Below, piece by piece: positions 16,857-25,385 of a stretch of 64,000 nt of DNA (position 1 is its first letter; every line of letters begins with the position of its first letter). Both the position numbers and the translations under genes were made by a program. Where the stretch lies: positions 1 to 64,000 of the forward strand of contig NZ_JBAFWZ010000011.1 in NCBI RefSeq assembly GCF_036662795.1. Reading direction: 5' to 3'. The stretch is from Lysinibacillus_B sp036662795 (lineage in GTDB: Bacteria; Bacillota; Bacilli; Bacillales_A; Planococcaceae). The notes under the pieces were generated by a model. The model searched no databases. It saw only the letters and a list, made by a program, of their open reading frames with translations, and had not been told where the DNA came from.

Positions 16857-19274
16857 ATGCAAATACTTGCAATTTTTATTCCGATACTTGTGGCTTTACT
16901 TATTCCGTTTTTCTTTAAAAAAGTTCACAAAATACATACCGGTTGGTTTGTACTGGTCGTTCCACTTGCATTAGTTGCCTATTATTGTACGTTTATCGTT
17001 CAAACTGTTCGTGGAGAATCATCCGTTGCAACGTTAAATTGGGTTCCAACACTAAATCTTTCGTTTATTTCATATATCGATGGGCTAAGTTTGCTATTCT
17101 CGATTTTAATTACGGGAATCGGTTCACTTGTTGTGCTATATTCAATTTTTTATTTGGACAAATCAAAGGAGCAGCTGCATAACTTTTATATTTATCTATT
17201 AATGTTTATGACGGCTATGCTTGGTGTTGTTCAATCTGATCATGTTATAACACTTTATTTATTTTGGGAGCTAACATCAATATCCTCTTTCCTATTAATT
17301 GGTTATTGGTATCACCGAGATAAATCTAGGTTCGGTGCATTAAAGTCGATGATGATTACGGTCGCTGGTGGACTCATGATGCTTGGTGGATTTGTGCTAC
17401 TTGCCATTATGGGCGAATCATTTTCCATTCGAGAGTTAATTGCTGGGGCTTCTGAAATTGCCTCACATGAATATTTCACATTAGCACTCGTACTTGTGTT
17501 ACTTGGAGCATTTACGAAATCTGCTCAGTTTCCGTTTTATATTTGGCTACCAGATGCAATGGAAGCACCAACTCCTGTTAGTGCCTACTTACACTCTGCT
17601 ACAATGGTCAAAGCCGGCATTTATTTAGTCGCTCGCTTTACACCGATTTTTGCAAGCTCGGAAGTATGGGTATGGCTCGTATCAGGTATTGGCTTACTGA
17701 CACTTTTCTGGGGCTCTTTATTTGCCGTAAAGCAGACAGATTTAAAAGGGATTCTTGCTTTCTCTACAGTGAGTCAGCTTGGGTTAATTATGTCACTATT
17801 AGGTGTAAGTGCAATGGCGTTTCACGTCGAGGATGTAGGAAGCTCATACTTACGTTACGCAGCATTTGCAGCGATCTTCCATTTAATTAATCACGCTACA
17901 TTTAAGGGAAGTTTGTTCATGGTAGCAGGTATTGTTGATCATGAAACAGGTACGCGTGATATTCGCAAGCTTGGTGGTCTGATGAGCTTAATGCCTTTAA
18001 GCTTTACCGTCGCACTTATTGGAAGCTTGTCGATGGCGGGACTCCCTCCATTTAATGGGTTTTTAAGTAAGGAAATGTTTCTAACAGCTATGCTCTCTAT
18101 CCAAGAGTTTGAATTATTCAACTTCTCGACATGGGCTATCGCATTCCCTGTCATTGCATGGATTGCGAGTGTATTTACATTTGTTTATAGCCTTTACTTT
18201 GTATTTAAAACATTTACGGGTAAATTGAAATTAGAGGCGTTACCGAAGAAACCTCATGAGGCACCGATTGGTATGCTCGTTTCGCCTATGCTATTAGCCA
18301 CATTTGTTATAGTGATTTTCTTTATTCCAAATGTTATTGGCGATACTTTTGTAAAGCCTGCTGTTGCTGCAATTCAGCCGTTTTTATACAGCTCACCTGA
18401 ACAGGTAAATATTCAGGTTGCGGCTTGGCACGGAAAAATAACAACTGAGCTATGGATGACCATCGGAATCGTTCTTGTAGGCGTGCTACTGTTTTTAACA
18501 CTAGCGAAATGGCAAAAGGTTTACAACGTCATTCCTGCAAAACTGTCATTAAATACGGTGTATGATTTTATGATGGATAGCGTACTTGATGTTGGAATGA
18601 AACGCTTTTCTAACCTTTATATGACGGGCTCAATTCGTAGCTATTTAACATATATGTTTGCAGCCATCGTTAGTATTGTCATTGGTACATTATTTATTAA
18701 GGATGCATTCCAGCTGAGCTTTGTAAATAGCACACCGATTAAATTATATGAAATTACAATTATTATCGTGCTTGTTATTGGTACATTAACAACTCTGTTT
18801 GCCAAAACACGTATTACAGCGATTGTTGGGCTTGGTGCTGTTGGCTATACTGTGGCGTTATTCTTCGTCATTTTCAATGCACCTGATTTAGCGCTAACGC
18901 AGCTCGTAATTGAAACGATTTCCGTTGCCCTGTTCTTACTTGCTTTTTATCATTTACCGAAGCTTGGAAAGGTCGAGGAGCGTATGCGCTTCCAGCTTGG
19001 GCGTGCCATTATTGCAGTCGGTGTCGGAGCGATGGTGACCTTGCTTGCACTTTCCTCTCACTCACAAAAGCTAGTCGAGTCTATTTCAGATTATTACAAG
19101 GAAACGGTGTATTCAGAAGCTGGCGGCGGCAACATAGTTAATGTAATATTAGTGGATTATCGTGGATTCGATACATTATTCGAAATTACGGTGCTTGGCA
19201 TTGCCGGCATGGGTATTTATGCCATGATTAAGCTTCGATTAAAGGGAAAGGAGAAATCAAATGAAGGCAAATAA
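16857..19274 (+). CDS. mrpA: Mrp Na+/H+ antiporter subunit A
   Basis: The largest subunit of the Mrp complex (805 residues, about 20 membrane helices), homologous to Complex I NuoL plus a C-terminal MrpB-like part. Together with MrpB-G it exchanges cytoplasmic Na+ for external H+ and supports alkaline pH and Na+ tolerance. The proton-channel domain shows FWELTSISSFLLIGYWY (about 139-155) and the Lys/His-rich helices SAQFPFYIWLPDAMEAPTPV (about 222-241) and YLHSATMVKAGIYL. ATG at 16857 follows AAAGGAGG. First of seven tightly packed genes. Confidence 0.96.
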   Translation: MQILAIFIPILVALLIPFFFKKVHKIHTGWFVLVVPLALVAYYCTFIVQTVRGESSVATLNWVPTLNLSFISYIDGLSLLFSILITGIGSLVVLYSIFYLDKSKEQLHNFYIYLLMFMTAMLGVVQSDHVITLYLFWELTSISSFLLIGYWYHRDKSRFGALKSMMITVAGGLMMLGGFVLLAIMGESFSIRELIAGASEIASHEYFTLALVLVLLGAFTKSAQFPFYIWLPDAMEAPTPVSAYLHSATMVKAGIYLVARFTPIFASSEVWVWLVSGIGLLTLFWGSLFAVKQTDLKGILAFSTVSQLGLIMSLLGVSAMAFHVEDVGSSYLRYAAFAAIFHLINHATFKGSLFMVAGIVDHETGTRDIRKLGGLMSLMPLSFTVALIGSLSMAGLPPFNGFLSKEMFLTAMLSIQEFELFNFSTWAIAFPVIAWIASVFTFVYSLYFVFKTFTGKLKLEALPKKPHEAPIGMLVSPMLLATFVIVIFFIPNVIGDTFVKPAVAAIQPFLYSSPEQVNIQVAAWHGKITTELWMTIGIVLVGVLLFLTLAKWQKVYNVIPAKLSLNTVYDFMMDSVLDVGMKRFSNLYMTGSIRSYLTYMFAAIVSIVIGTLFIKDAFQLSFVNSTPIKLYEITIIIVLVIGTLTTLFAKTRITAIVGLGAVGYTVALFFVIFNAPDLALTQLVIETISVALFLLAFYHLPKLGKVEERMRFQLGRAIIAVGVGAMVTLLALSSHSQKLVESISDYYKETVYSEAGGGNIVNVILVDYRGFDTLFEITVLGIAGMGIYAMIKLRLKGKEKSNEGK

Positions 19275-19683
19275 CTTAATACTTCAATTCACTTCTAAGA
19301 TTGTTTTTTATATGATTTTCTTCTTCTCTGTTCATATTTTCTTTGCTGGACATTATACGCCGGGTGGTGGCTTCGTTGGTGGTCTGTTAACAGCGAGCGC
19401 CATTGTATTACTTATCCTGGCGTACGATTTAAAAACCGTGCAGCATGTTTTACCAATTAACTATACGTATATGACGGCTATCGGCTTAATTCTTGCACTT
19501 GGAACAGCCGCATTTCCAATGTTTCGTGGTGATCCGTTTTTTACGCATTACTTCGATTATTATACCCTACCGCTCATCGGGAAAACATCACTCCATACAG
19601 CGGCGCTATTTGATTTAGGCGTATTTTTAGTTGTTGTCGGTGTGACGATGACCATTATTCAAACGATAGGAGAGGATGAATAA
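19261..19683 (+). CDS. mrpB: Mrp Na+/H+ antiporter subunit B
   Basis: 140 residues with four membrane helices. The segment HIFFAGHYTPGGGFVGGLL (about 25-43) is the MrpB signature. It is an essential part of the seven-subunit antiporter. The start overlaps the end of mrpA by 14 bases, with GGGAAAGGAG just upstream inside mrpA, and the stop overlaps the mrpC start (ATAATGG), so translation is coupled. Confidence 0.95.
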   Translation: MKANNLILQFTSKIVFYMIFFFSVHIFFAGHYTPGGGFVGGLLTASAIVLLILAYDLKTVQHVLPINYTYMTAIGLILALGTAAFPMFRGDPFFTHYFDYYTLPLIGKTSLHTAALFDLGVFLVVVGVTMTIIQTIGEDE

Positions 19684-20024
19684 TGGAAATTGTAATGGCC
19701 TTTATTTGCGGATTTTTAATTATGGCCGCTATTTATTTAATCCTGTCGCGCTCACTGTTGCGCATTATTATTGGAACTGGTTTACTAAGTCACGGTGCAC
19801 ACTTACTTATTTTAACGATGGGTGGCCTCGGTGGAGAATCGCCACCCGTGTTGGCTGAAGGTGTGACGGATTATGCTGATCCACTTCCGCAGGCATTAAT
19901 ACTTACAGCTATTGTTATTTCATTTGGTGTAACTGCCTTCTTCTTAGTACTAGCTTACCGTGCGTATCAGGAATTAGAAACAGATGATACGACGCTTATG
20001 AAAGGAAGTGATGAGGATGATTAA
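19683..20024 (+). CDS. mrpC: Mrp Na+/H+ antiporter subunit C
   Basis: 113 residues, three membrane helices, homologous to NuoK of Complex I. The family pattern GTGLLSHGAHLLILTMG (about 32-48) and DPLPQALILTAIVISFG (about 60-76) is clear. It overlaps mrpB by one base and mrpD by a few, in frame-shifted coupling. Confidence 0.95.
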   Translation: MEIVMAFICGFLIMAAIYLILSRSLLRIIIGTGLLSHGAHLLILTMGGLGGESPPVLAEGVTDYADPLPQALILTAIVISFGVTAFFLVLAYRAYQELETDDTTLMKGSDEDD

Positions 20025-21504
20025 CTTCCTACTTATACCGATTTTAATTCCGTTTTTTGCGGGCATGGTGCTGATGTTTATAAGAAAAAATATTAGCTTA
20101 CAGCGAATAATTTCTCTATTGGCATTACTATGTGCCTCTATAGTAGCCTTTGTCCTTATGATTGATGTAAAGAACAACGGCATACAAACTATTACCTTTG
20201 GAAATTGGCCCGCGCCGTATGGTATTACGATGGTAGCTGATGGCGTTTCGACCATTTTAGTATTCACGACGCTTGTCCTTGCCTTCTTTATCGTTTGGTA
20301 TGGCTTTGAGTCGATTGGAAAGGCTCGTGAGCAGTTTTTCTATTACCCTGGCATGATGATGATTATTACTGGGGTTGCAGGAGCCTTTACTACAGGTGAT
20401 ATTTTTAACTTATTTGTATTCTTTGAAGTACTATTAATGTCGTCTTATTTACTCATCGTTCTTGGTGGGGAAAAAGCGCAGCTTCGAGAATCGATAAAAT
20501 ATATACTTGTAAATGTAATTTCATCAGCCTTATTTGTTATTGCTGTTGCCTATCTGTATTCTGTTGTAGGCACACTAAGTATGGCCGATATTGCAGTAAA
20601 AATAGCCCAAATTAATCAGCCCGGTATTGTGACTACGATTGCTGTATTATTTTTAATGGTGTTCGGCTTAAAGGCAGCTATCTTCCCATTATACTTTTGG
20701 CTGCCTAGCTCTTATGGAGCGGCTCCTATTCCTGTGCTTGCATTATTCGGGGCTTTACTTACAAAAGTAGGGATTTATGCTATTACACGTACGTACACGT
20801 TGTTTTTCGTGCATGATACATCGTATACGCATGAGCTGTTACTAATCTTATCTGTTCTCACAATTGCTGCGGGCTGCATAGGTGCACTAGCAACCTATAA
20901 TGCTAAGCAAATAATTATTTACAATATTGTTATTGCTGTAGGTGTTATTTTATTTGGGGTTGCTCAAATGAATGAAACGGCACTCCAAGGGGCAATGTTC
21001 TATTTAGTTCATGATATGATGATTAAAGCCGCTCTGTTTATGCTAGTAGGGATTATTATCGCTGTTACCGGTACAGCGAATGTACGTAAAATGGGCGGGT
21101 TAATGAAGCATTACCCTGGGCTCGGTTGGTTTTATCTTATTGCTGCATTCGGATTAGCAGGGATACCACCTTTAAGTGGATTTGTCGGAAAGCTATTAAT
21201 CGTACAAGGCGGATTCCAAGCTGGGAACATATGGAGTAGTCTCTTCCTATTAGCATCGAGCTTAATTGTCTTGCTTTCCGTTATGCGGATCTTCTTATAT
21301 GCATTTTGGGGTGAGCAAGGTGCCCTTGAGCCAATTGACCGCAGGAAATATAATCATCTTTTCTATCCAACCGCAATTCTAGTAGTAATTTCTATTGCAT
21401 ATGGTGTTGGCTCTGAATGGGTTACACCATTTATGGAAAATGCAGCAAATGGACTTAGCGATCCAAGTGTTTATATTGATGCTGTGCTGAAAGGAGGAAA
21501 ATAA
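20017..21504 (+). CDS. mrpD: Mrp Na+/H+ antiporter subunit D
   Basis: About 495 residues and 14 membrane helices, homologous to NuoM/NuoN. The channel helices carry FFEVLLMSSYLLIVLGGE (about 141-158, conserved Glu) and the lysine in KAAIFPLYFWLPSSYG; later TKVGIYAITR and MIKAALFMLVG hold further conserved lysines. The ATG at 20017 fits an AAGGAAG site; ATG at 20011 is an alternative. The start overlaps the mrpC stop. Confidence 0.94.
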   Translation: MINFLLIPILIPFFAGMVLMFIRKNISLQRIISLLALLCASIVAFVLMIDVKNNGIQTITFGNWPAPYGITMVADGVSTILVFTTLVLAFFIVWYGFESIGKAREQFFYYPGMMMIITGVAGAFTTGDIFNLFVFFEVLLMSSYLLIVLGGEKAQLRESIKYILVNVISSALFVIAVAYLYSVVGTLSMADIAVKIAQINQPGIVTTIAVLFLMVFGLKAAIFPLYFWLPSSYGAAPIPVLALFGALLTKVGIYAITRTYTLFFVHDTSYTHELLLILSVLTIAAGCIGALATYNAKQIIIYNIVIAVGVILFGVAQMNETALQGAMFYLVHDMMIKAALFMLVGIIIAVTGTANVRKMGGLMKHYPGLGWFYLIAAFGLAGIPPLSGFVGKLLIVQGGFQAGNIWSSLFLLASSLIVLLSVMRIFLYAFWGEQGALEPIDRRKYNHLFYPTAILVVISIAYGVGSEWVTPFMENAANGLSDPSVYIDAVLKGGK

Positions 21505-21505
21505 G

Positions 21506-21985
21506 TTGGCATTTCAACTACTATTAAACTTCTCCTTAGCATTTTTATGGATGTTTTTATCATCAAACTTTACAGCGAATGGCTTTATTATCGGCTTTCT
21601 TTTAGGACTAGTGTCATTACTTTTAATGCGTCGTTCCTTTAAGGAGAGATTATACATCTCCATGATTCTGGCACTAGTTAAGCTAGTCTTCCTATTCCTA
21701 AAAGAATTAGTGCTTGCAAATATCGCTGTGTTACAGGTTGTTCTAAAGCCGAAACTCGATATGCAGCCTGCCTTTTTCAAATATGAAACACGTCTTACAC
21801 AGGATTGGGAAATTACTCTTTTATCGAGTCTTATTACATTAACTCCTGGGACTGTAGTCGTGCATGTTTCTGATGATAATAAATTTTTATTTATCCACGC
21901 GATTGATGCAGCGGACGTAGATGAAACAATCGCATCGATACGAGACTCATTTGAAAAAGCTATTTTGGAGGTGAGCCGCACATGA
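21506..21985 (+). CDS. mrpE: Mrp Na+/H+ antiporter subunit E
   Basis: 159 residues: two or three N-terminal membrane helices and a soluble C-terminal domain with LSSLITLTPGTVVVHVSDD (about 108-126), typical of MrpE. The start is TTG, directly after AAAGGAGG and one base after the mrpD stop. MrpE is thought to aid assembly or activity of the complex. Confidence 0.94.
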   Translation: MAFQLLLNFSLAFLWMFLSSNFTANGFIIGFLLGLVSLLLMRRSFKERLYISMILALVKLVFLFLKELVLANIAVLQVVLKPKLDMQPAFFKYETRLTQDWEITLLSSLITLTPGTVVVHVSDDNKFLFIHAIDAADVDETIASIRDSFEKAILEVSRT

Positions 21986-22263
21986 CATACTTTATTTGGG
22001 GCTCTATTGTCCTTATTACGCTATCGATGATTGTTATTATTTATCGACTTGTGAAGGGACCGGACCCGTCTGACCGTGTCGTAGCGCTAGACACAATTGG
22101 CGTCTGCCTAATATCCTTAGTCGGACTATTTTCGATAATGGTCGAGACAAGCTTTTACTTAGAAATTATATTGTTGCTCGCCATATTATCATTTATTGGC
22201 ACAGTTGCTTTCTCTAAATTTATAGAGAAGGGGGATATTATTGAACGTGACAGCTCTCGCTAA
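21982..22263 (+). CDS. mrpF: Mrp Na+/H+ antiporter subunit F
   Basis: 93 residues with three membrane helices; the conserved KGPDPSDRVVALDTIG segment (about 24-39) identifies the family. It overlaps mrpE by four bases (ATGA type) and mrpG by 23, so coupling continues. In B. subtilis MrpF is linked to bile-salt/cholate efflux as well as Na+. Confidence 0.94.
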   Translation: MTYFIWGSIVLITLSMIVIIYRLVKGPDPSDRVVALDTIGVCLISLVGLFSIMVETSFYLEIILLLAILSFIGTVAFSKFIEKGDIIERDSSR

Positions 22264-22615
22264 TATACTAGTCGTTTTCTTTATCTCTATTGGTGTCCTT
22301 TTTATGATTGTAACGGCAATCGGACTGTTCCGATTACCAGACTTATATACTCGTACACATGCTGCCTCTAAAAGTGCAACACTTGGGGTTATGTGTATAC
22401 TGATTGGTGTATTCTTTCACTTTTGGTTAATTGAGGGACATTTGAACGCCCGAATTTTACTCGGGATCTTATTTATCTTTATTACGGGTCCTGTAGGTGG
22501 CCATATAATGAGTCGATCTTCTTATATTGCAGGTGTGAAGCCTTGGAAGGGTACTGTACATGATGATTTAAAAGAGGAAATTGACCGAATGAAAAAAGAA
22601 CAAGGGATAGAATAG
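22241..22615 (+). CDS. mrpG: Mrp Na+/H+ antiporter subunit G
   Basis: 124 residues, three membrane helices, ending in a charged tail. The family block GLFRLPDLYTRTHAASKSAT (about 27-46) is clear. The start is TTG after AAGGGGG within the mrpF end. It closes the operon; a terminator begins three bases after the stop. Confidence 0.94.
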   Translation: MNVTALANILVVFFISIGVLFMIVTAIGLFRLPDLYTRTHAASKSATLGVMCILIGVFFHFWLIEGHLNARILLGILFIFITGPVGGHIMSRSSYIAGVKPWKGTVHDDLKEEIDRMKKEQGIE

Positions 22616-22617
22616 TG

Positions 22618-22654
22618 AAAGCACACAAAGCTCCTTAATTGGCTTTGTGTGCTT
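22618..22654. terminator. Bidirectional terminator between mrpG and the Gly/Tyr-rich gene
   Basis: AAAGCACACAAAGC and GCTTTGTGTGCTTT form a perfect 14-bp stem, with TTT.ATC on the right. The left flank (GTGAAAG) is less U-rich on the minus strand, so it mainly serves mrp. Confidence 0.9.
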
Positions 22655-22671
22655 TTTATCTTAGATTAGCC

Positions 22672-22899
22672 CTAATAGTATGGATATGGTGGGTACGGTC
22701 CGTAGTATGGTGGATACGGCTGGTATTGTGGGTATCGTGGATATTGAGGATAAATAGCATTACCTAAAAAGCTACCTAAAAAACCACCTAAAAATGGTGC
22801 GCCAAATGGAAAGAACCCACCAAAACCAAACCCTGGTCTACCTACAAATCCTCTACCTGGACCTCTGTTATAGCGGGGTCCTCCGTAAAAGCGTGACAT
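22672..22899 (-). CDS. Small Gly/Phe- and Pro/Tyr-rich protein
   Basis: 75 residues in two low-complexity halves: residues 6-47 rich in Gly, Phe and Arg (FGFGGFFPFGAPFLGGFLG) and 48-75 built from Tyr-Pro repeats (YPQYPRYPQYQPYPPYYGPY). Such compositions occur in Bacillus spore-coat/exosporium and cell-surface-associated small proteins. ATG follows GGAGGGATGT. No homologue can be named; spore association is an inference from composition only. Confidence 0.65.
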   Translation of the reverse strand: MSRFYGGPRYNRGPGRGFVGRPGFGFGGFFPFGAPFLGGFLGSFLGNAIYPQYPRYPQYQPYPPYYGPYPPYPYY

Positions 22900-23538
22900 T
22901 ACATCCCTCCTCTACAATAACGTATGATGAAAGTCTAGGAATCTAATCGATAAACGCCTATGCTTCCTCGTTTTGCCTATTTATGTATTCGAGAAATGTA
23001 CTTATAGAATGAATTCGAGCAAAAAAAACCTTATTTTCAATCAAAATGAAAGCATTTTAATTTTCCACCCTACTAAAAAAAGCATAATATTACAAGAATA
23101 AAATTGCATCAAACATGCTTTTTTACCTAATGGTAACGACGTATTTCACAAAAAAACAGTGTATTTCTAGTTAGATTTTTGAAGTAGCCGCAATCATGAG
23201 ATTAAATATAAAGACAACTTATTCTTTATCAATCCAAAAAAATAATATGATTTTAGCTTTCCTAACAAAATTTATTGAAGGTGGTTTATTTTTTCATCAC
23301 TTATTATTCATTCATTAAATTTTCGATCGCCAGAAACGCAATTTGTCGACTTTCATATACGACTTATTTTTATATAAGTGCCAAATAAGGAAAATAGTCC
23401 TCTTTGACACTTATTTTATAATAAGTTGTATATCGATTCTGACAAATTCGACAAACCGTACTTAGATTTGGCAAAGCTCTCTACGGGAGACCCCGTAAAT
23501 ATCAACCTATAAAAATTGGCAGCCCTTGCACCGTTACT
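22900..23538. other. Long AT-rich intergenic region
   Basis: No gene seen. It contains the nested inverted repeat at 23340-23448. Just beyond it, TACGGG-AGAC-CCCGTA (about 23485-23500) forms a second small hairpin next to GGCAAAGC. Between 22900 and 23330 nothing stands out. Confidence 0.5.
23340..23448. repeat. 109-bp nested inverted repeat
   Basis: Outer arms AATTTGTC and GACAAATT; second arms ATATACGACTTAT (23355-23367) and ATAAGTTGTATAT (23421-23433); inner arms AAGTGCCAAA and TTTGACACTT; innermost AGGA and TCCT around AAATAG. Arms line up in register along the whole length, so the element can fold into one long hairpin. No coding content. Confidence 0.65.
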
Positions 23539-24930
23539 CTATATTAAAAACATCGCAACAATCGTTGTGACCACTAGCCCGATGACGACTGGCAGTAAAT
23601 TTCGCCGCGCAAGCTCAAACGGACTGACGTTACAAATTGCAGCTGCTGGAATGAGCGCCCAAGGAATTAAAGTTCCCCCGCCGACCCATATTGCGGAAAT
23701 TTGCCCTAAAGCTGTAAGAGTGGCCGTTCCATCTCCTATTGCATTTCCGAATAAGCTTCCGACCGAGCCTACTAACGATATACCAGAAAAGCCTGATCCA
23801 TCTAACCCTGTTATGGCTCCTACACCTACTAATGTAATCACAGCAATTTCTTTTGTGAGTGGGACAAGAGCTGCTAAGCCCGCTCCAAGATCATTTACAA
23901 TGCCATGTGAGGTAGCCGGTAGGTAGTCACCTACGATTTGACCAAAGCCGGAATCCCCTAGATAAAAGAATGCAGCAATTGGAATGACCGGTCCAAACAC
24001 TTTAAAGCCAAATTGGAACCCTTGTATTAAGTAGCTTGTTGTCTTTTCAAGTCCTTGATTTTTATGCGCAATAACTGACAGGATTAGTAGTATAAAGACT
24101 GCCGTTCCACCAATTAACGCCGTTGCATCTCCGCCCTGTAGTCTCAGTACAGACATTGCTATAACATCGATTAAAAATGCAACGGGAATGAGAATAGCGA
24201 AAAATCGCTTTTGCTTTAACGAGAGTAAATCTTCTGCTTGATCGTGTACAAACTCGCCCTCTAGCGAGCCTACTAATTCAATCTTGCCACGCTTCATATC
24301 GCGCCTTAATAGATAATAGGCTGTAATCGTTGTCACAATCCCCATTGTAATAACGAGCGGAATACTTGCACTGACAACATCACCAACTGGAATGCTTGCC
24401 GCATCAGCTGTCAGCTTCGGAGCCCCTTGAATAACAAAATCACTCGATAAAGCAATTCCGTGCCCAAAAAGGTTCATGGCCATCGCTACACCGAGTGCTG
24501 GGAGTCCAGCACGGATAGCTGCTGGAAGCAATACGGCTCCAAGTAAGGCCACTGCTGGAGATGGCCAGAAAAACCAGGAAATGACCATCATTAGAATTCC
24601 TATTGTCCAATAGCCAAGTGCTGGCGTTTTAATAAATCTTGCAAATGGTGCAACCATAACCTCATTAATACCCGTTTTCGTTAGCACACGGCTCATGGCG
24701 ACAATAATCGAAATTATAAGGATCGTCGATAAGAGCTCTGTAATCGCATAAATAAAGCTGTTAAACACACCACTTATTGATGCTGTTATCTCCCCTGTAG
24801 CTACAATCGCTAGCATAAATATACCGAGAATACAAATAAGCGTTGTATCACGTCGCTTTACCATAAACCCAATAATTAGCACAATAAATGCAACATATAT
24901 CCAATGGAGAGCTGTTAATTCAACCCCCAT
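23539..24930 (-). CDS. yuiF: YuiF-like putative Na+/H+ antiporter or permease
   Basis: 463-residue polytopic membrane protein with 11-12 helices. The family segments include FFWPSPAVALLGAVLLPAAI (about 119-138), FGHGIALSSDFVIQGAPKL and, near the end, GDGTATLTALGQISAIWVGG. It belongs to the ion-transporter superfamily group that includes GntP and NhaC-like proteins; the B. subtilis orthologue is annotated only as a putative antiporter or amino-acid transporter. ATG follows GGAGGAAGGGT. It neighbours pepA as in B. subtilis yuiF-yuiE. Substrate uncertain. Confidence 0.85.
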   Translation of the reverse strand: MGVELTALHWIYVAFIVLIIGFMVKRRDTTLICILGIFMLAIVATGEITASISGVFNSFIYAITELLSTILIISIIVAMSRVLTKTGINEVMVAPFARFIKTPALGYWTIGILMMVISWFFWPSPAVALLGAVLLPAAIRAGLPALGVAMAMNLFGHGIALSSDFVIQGAPKLTADAASIPVGDVVSASIPLVITMGIVTTITAYYLLRRDMKRGKIELVGSLEGEFVHDQAEDLLSLKQKRFFAILIPVAFLIDVIAMSVLRLQGGDATALIGGTAVFILLILSVIAHKNQGLEKTTSYLIQGFQFGFKVFGPVIPIAAFFYLGDSGFGQIVGDYLPATSHGIVNDLGAGLAALVPLTKEIAVITLVGVGAITGLDGSGFSGISLVGSVGSLFGNAIGDGTATLTALGQISAIWVGGGTLIPWALIPAAAICNVSPFELARRNLLPVVIGLVVTTIVAMFLI

Positions 24931-25003
24931 ACCCTTCCTCCTCCATCATCGTTTGCTTCTAGAATATGAAAAAATCGAGGAGGAGTGCGTAATCCTAACC
25001 ACC

Positions 25004-25033
25004 TTGAAATATTTCCCTGAAAATGTGTACAAT
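25004..25033 (+). promoter_or_regulatory. Candidate sigma-A promoter of the 59-residue membrane protein
   Basis: TTGAAA at 25004-25009 and TACAAT at 25028-25033, 18-base spacer. It would give a leader of about 115 bases. That leader contains AACTTGGGGTTGATTT (about 25071-25086), resembling the end of repeat family A. Confidence 0.55.
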
Positions 25034-25156
25034 GTAGTTACAGTACGTTTAAATAAAGTCTCTTCAATATAACTTGGGGTTGATTTAAAATGACATTCGT
25101 TTTAATGACGTGGAATATAGCCTTTTCTTCACTCCCGGTATAAGGAGGAAATCGAT

Positions 25157-25336
25157 TTGAATACATTCTTATTTAATATGCTTATCGCAATTATTGGGAT
25201 CGCTTCGTTAACAGGTGTGCTCTTATATTTTATTGTCGATATTCTTCGAGGTAAGAAATCCCTGTACTCATGGTTTATTCTACTCGGCCTATTTGGATTT
25301 CTCGGGCTATCAATTCAGCAAATTTTATCATTTTAA
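25157..25336 (+). CDS. Small two-span membrane protein, TTG start
   Basis: 59 residues read from TTG at 25157, with AAGGAGG eight bases upstream. Two hydrophobic helices (about 4-28 and 37-58) are joined by a short basic loop (ILRGKKSLYSW). A terminator follows one base after the stop. Absence of an ATG makes it easy to overlook. It lies between divergent yuiF and convergent pepA. Family not recognised. Confidence 0.75.
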   Translation: MNTFLFNMLIAIIGIASLTGVLLYFIVDILRGKKSLYSWFILLGLFGFLGLSIQQILSF

Positions 25337-25373
25337 AAAGCCATTCCCCTTCTCTGAGAAAAGGAACGGCTTT
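25337..25373. terminator. Bidirectional terminator between the small gene and pepA
   Basis: AAAGCCATTCC and GGAACGGCTTT form the stem around CTTCTC/GAGAA; A-run on the left and TTTATT on the right serve both convergent genes. Confidence 0.85.
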
Positions 25374-25385
25374 ATTAATGTAAAT

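Noticed and set aside
23449..23505. c-di-GMP-I riboswitch
   Set aside because: Only two short blocks agree, the tetraloop and receptor stems are not formed, and no downstream gene is on that strand.
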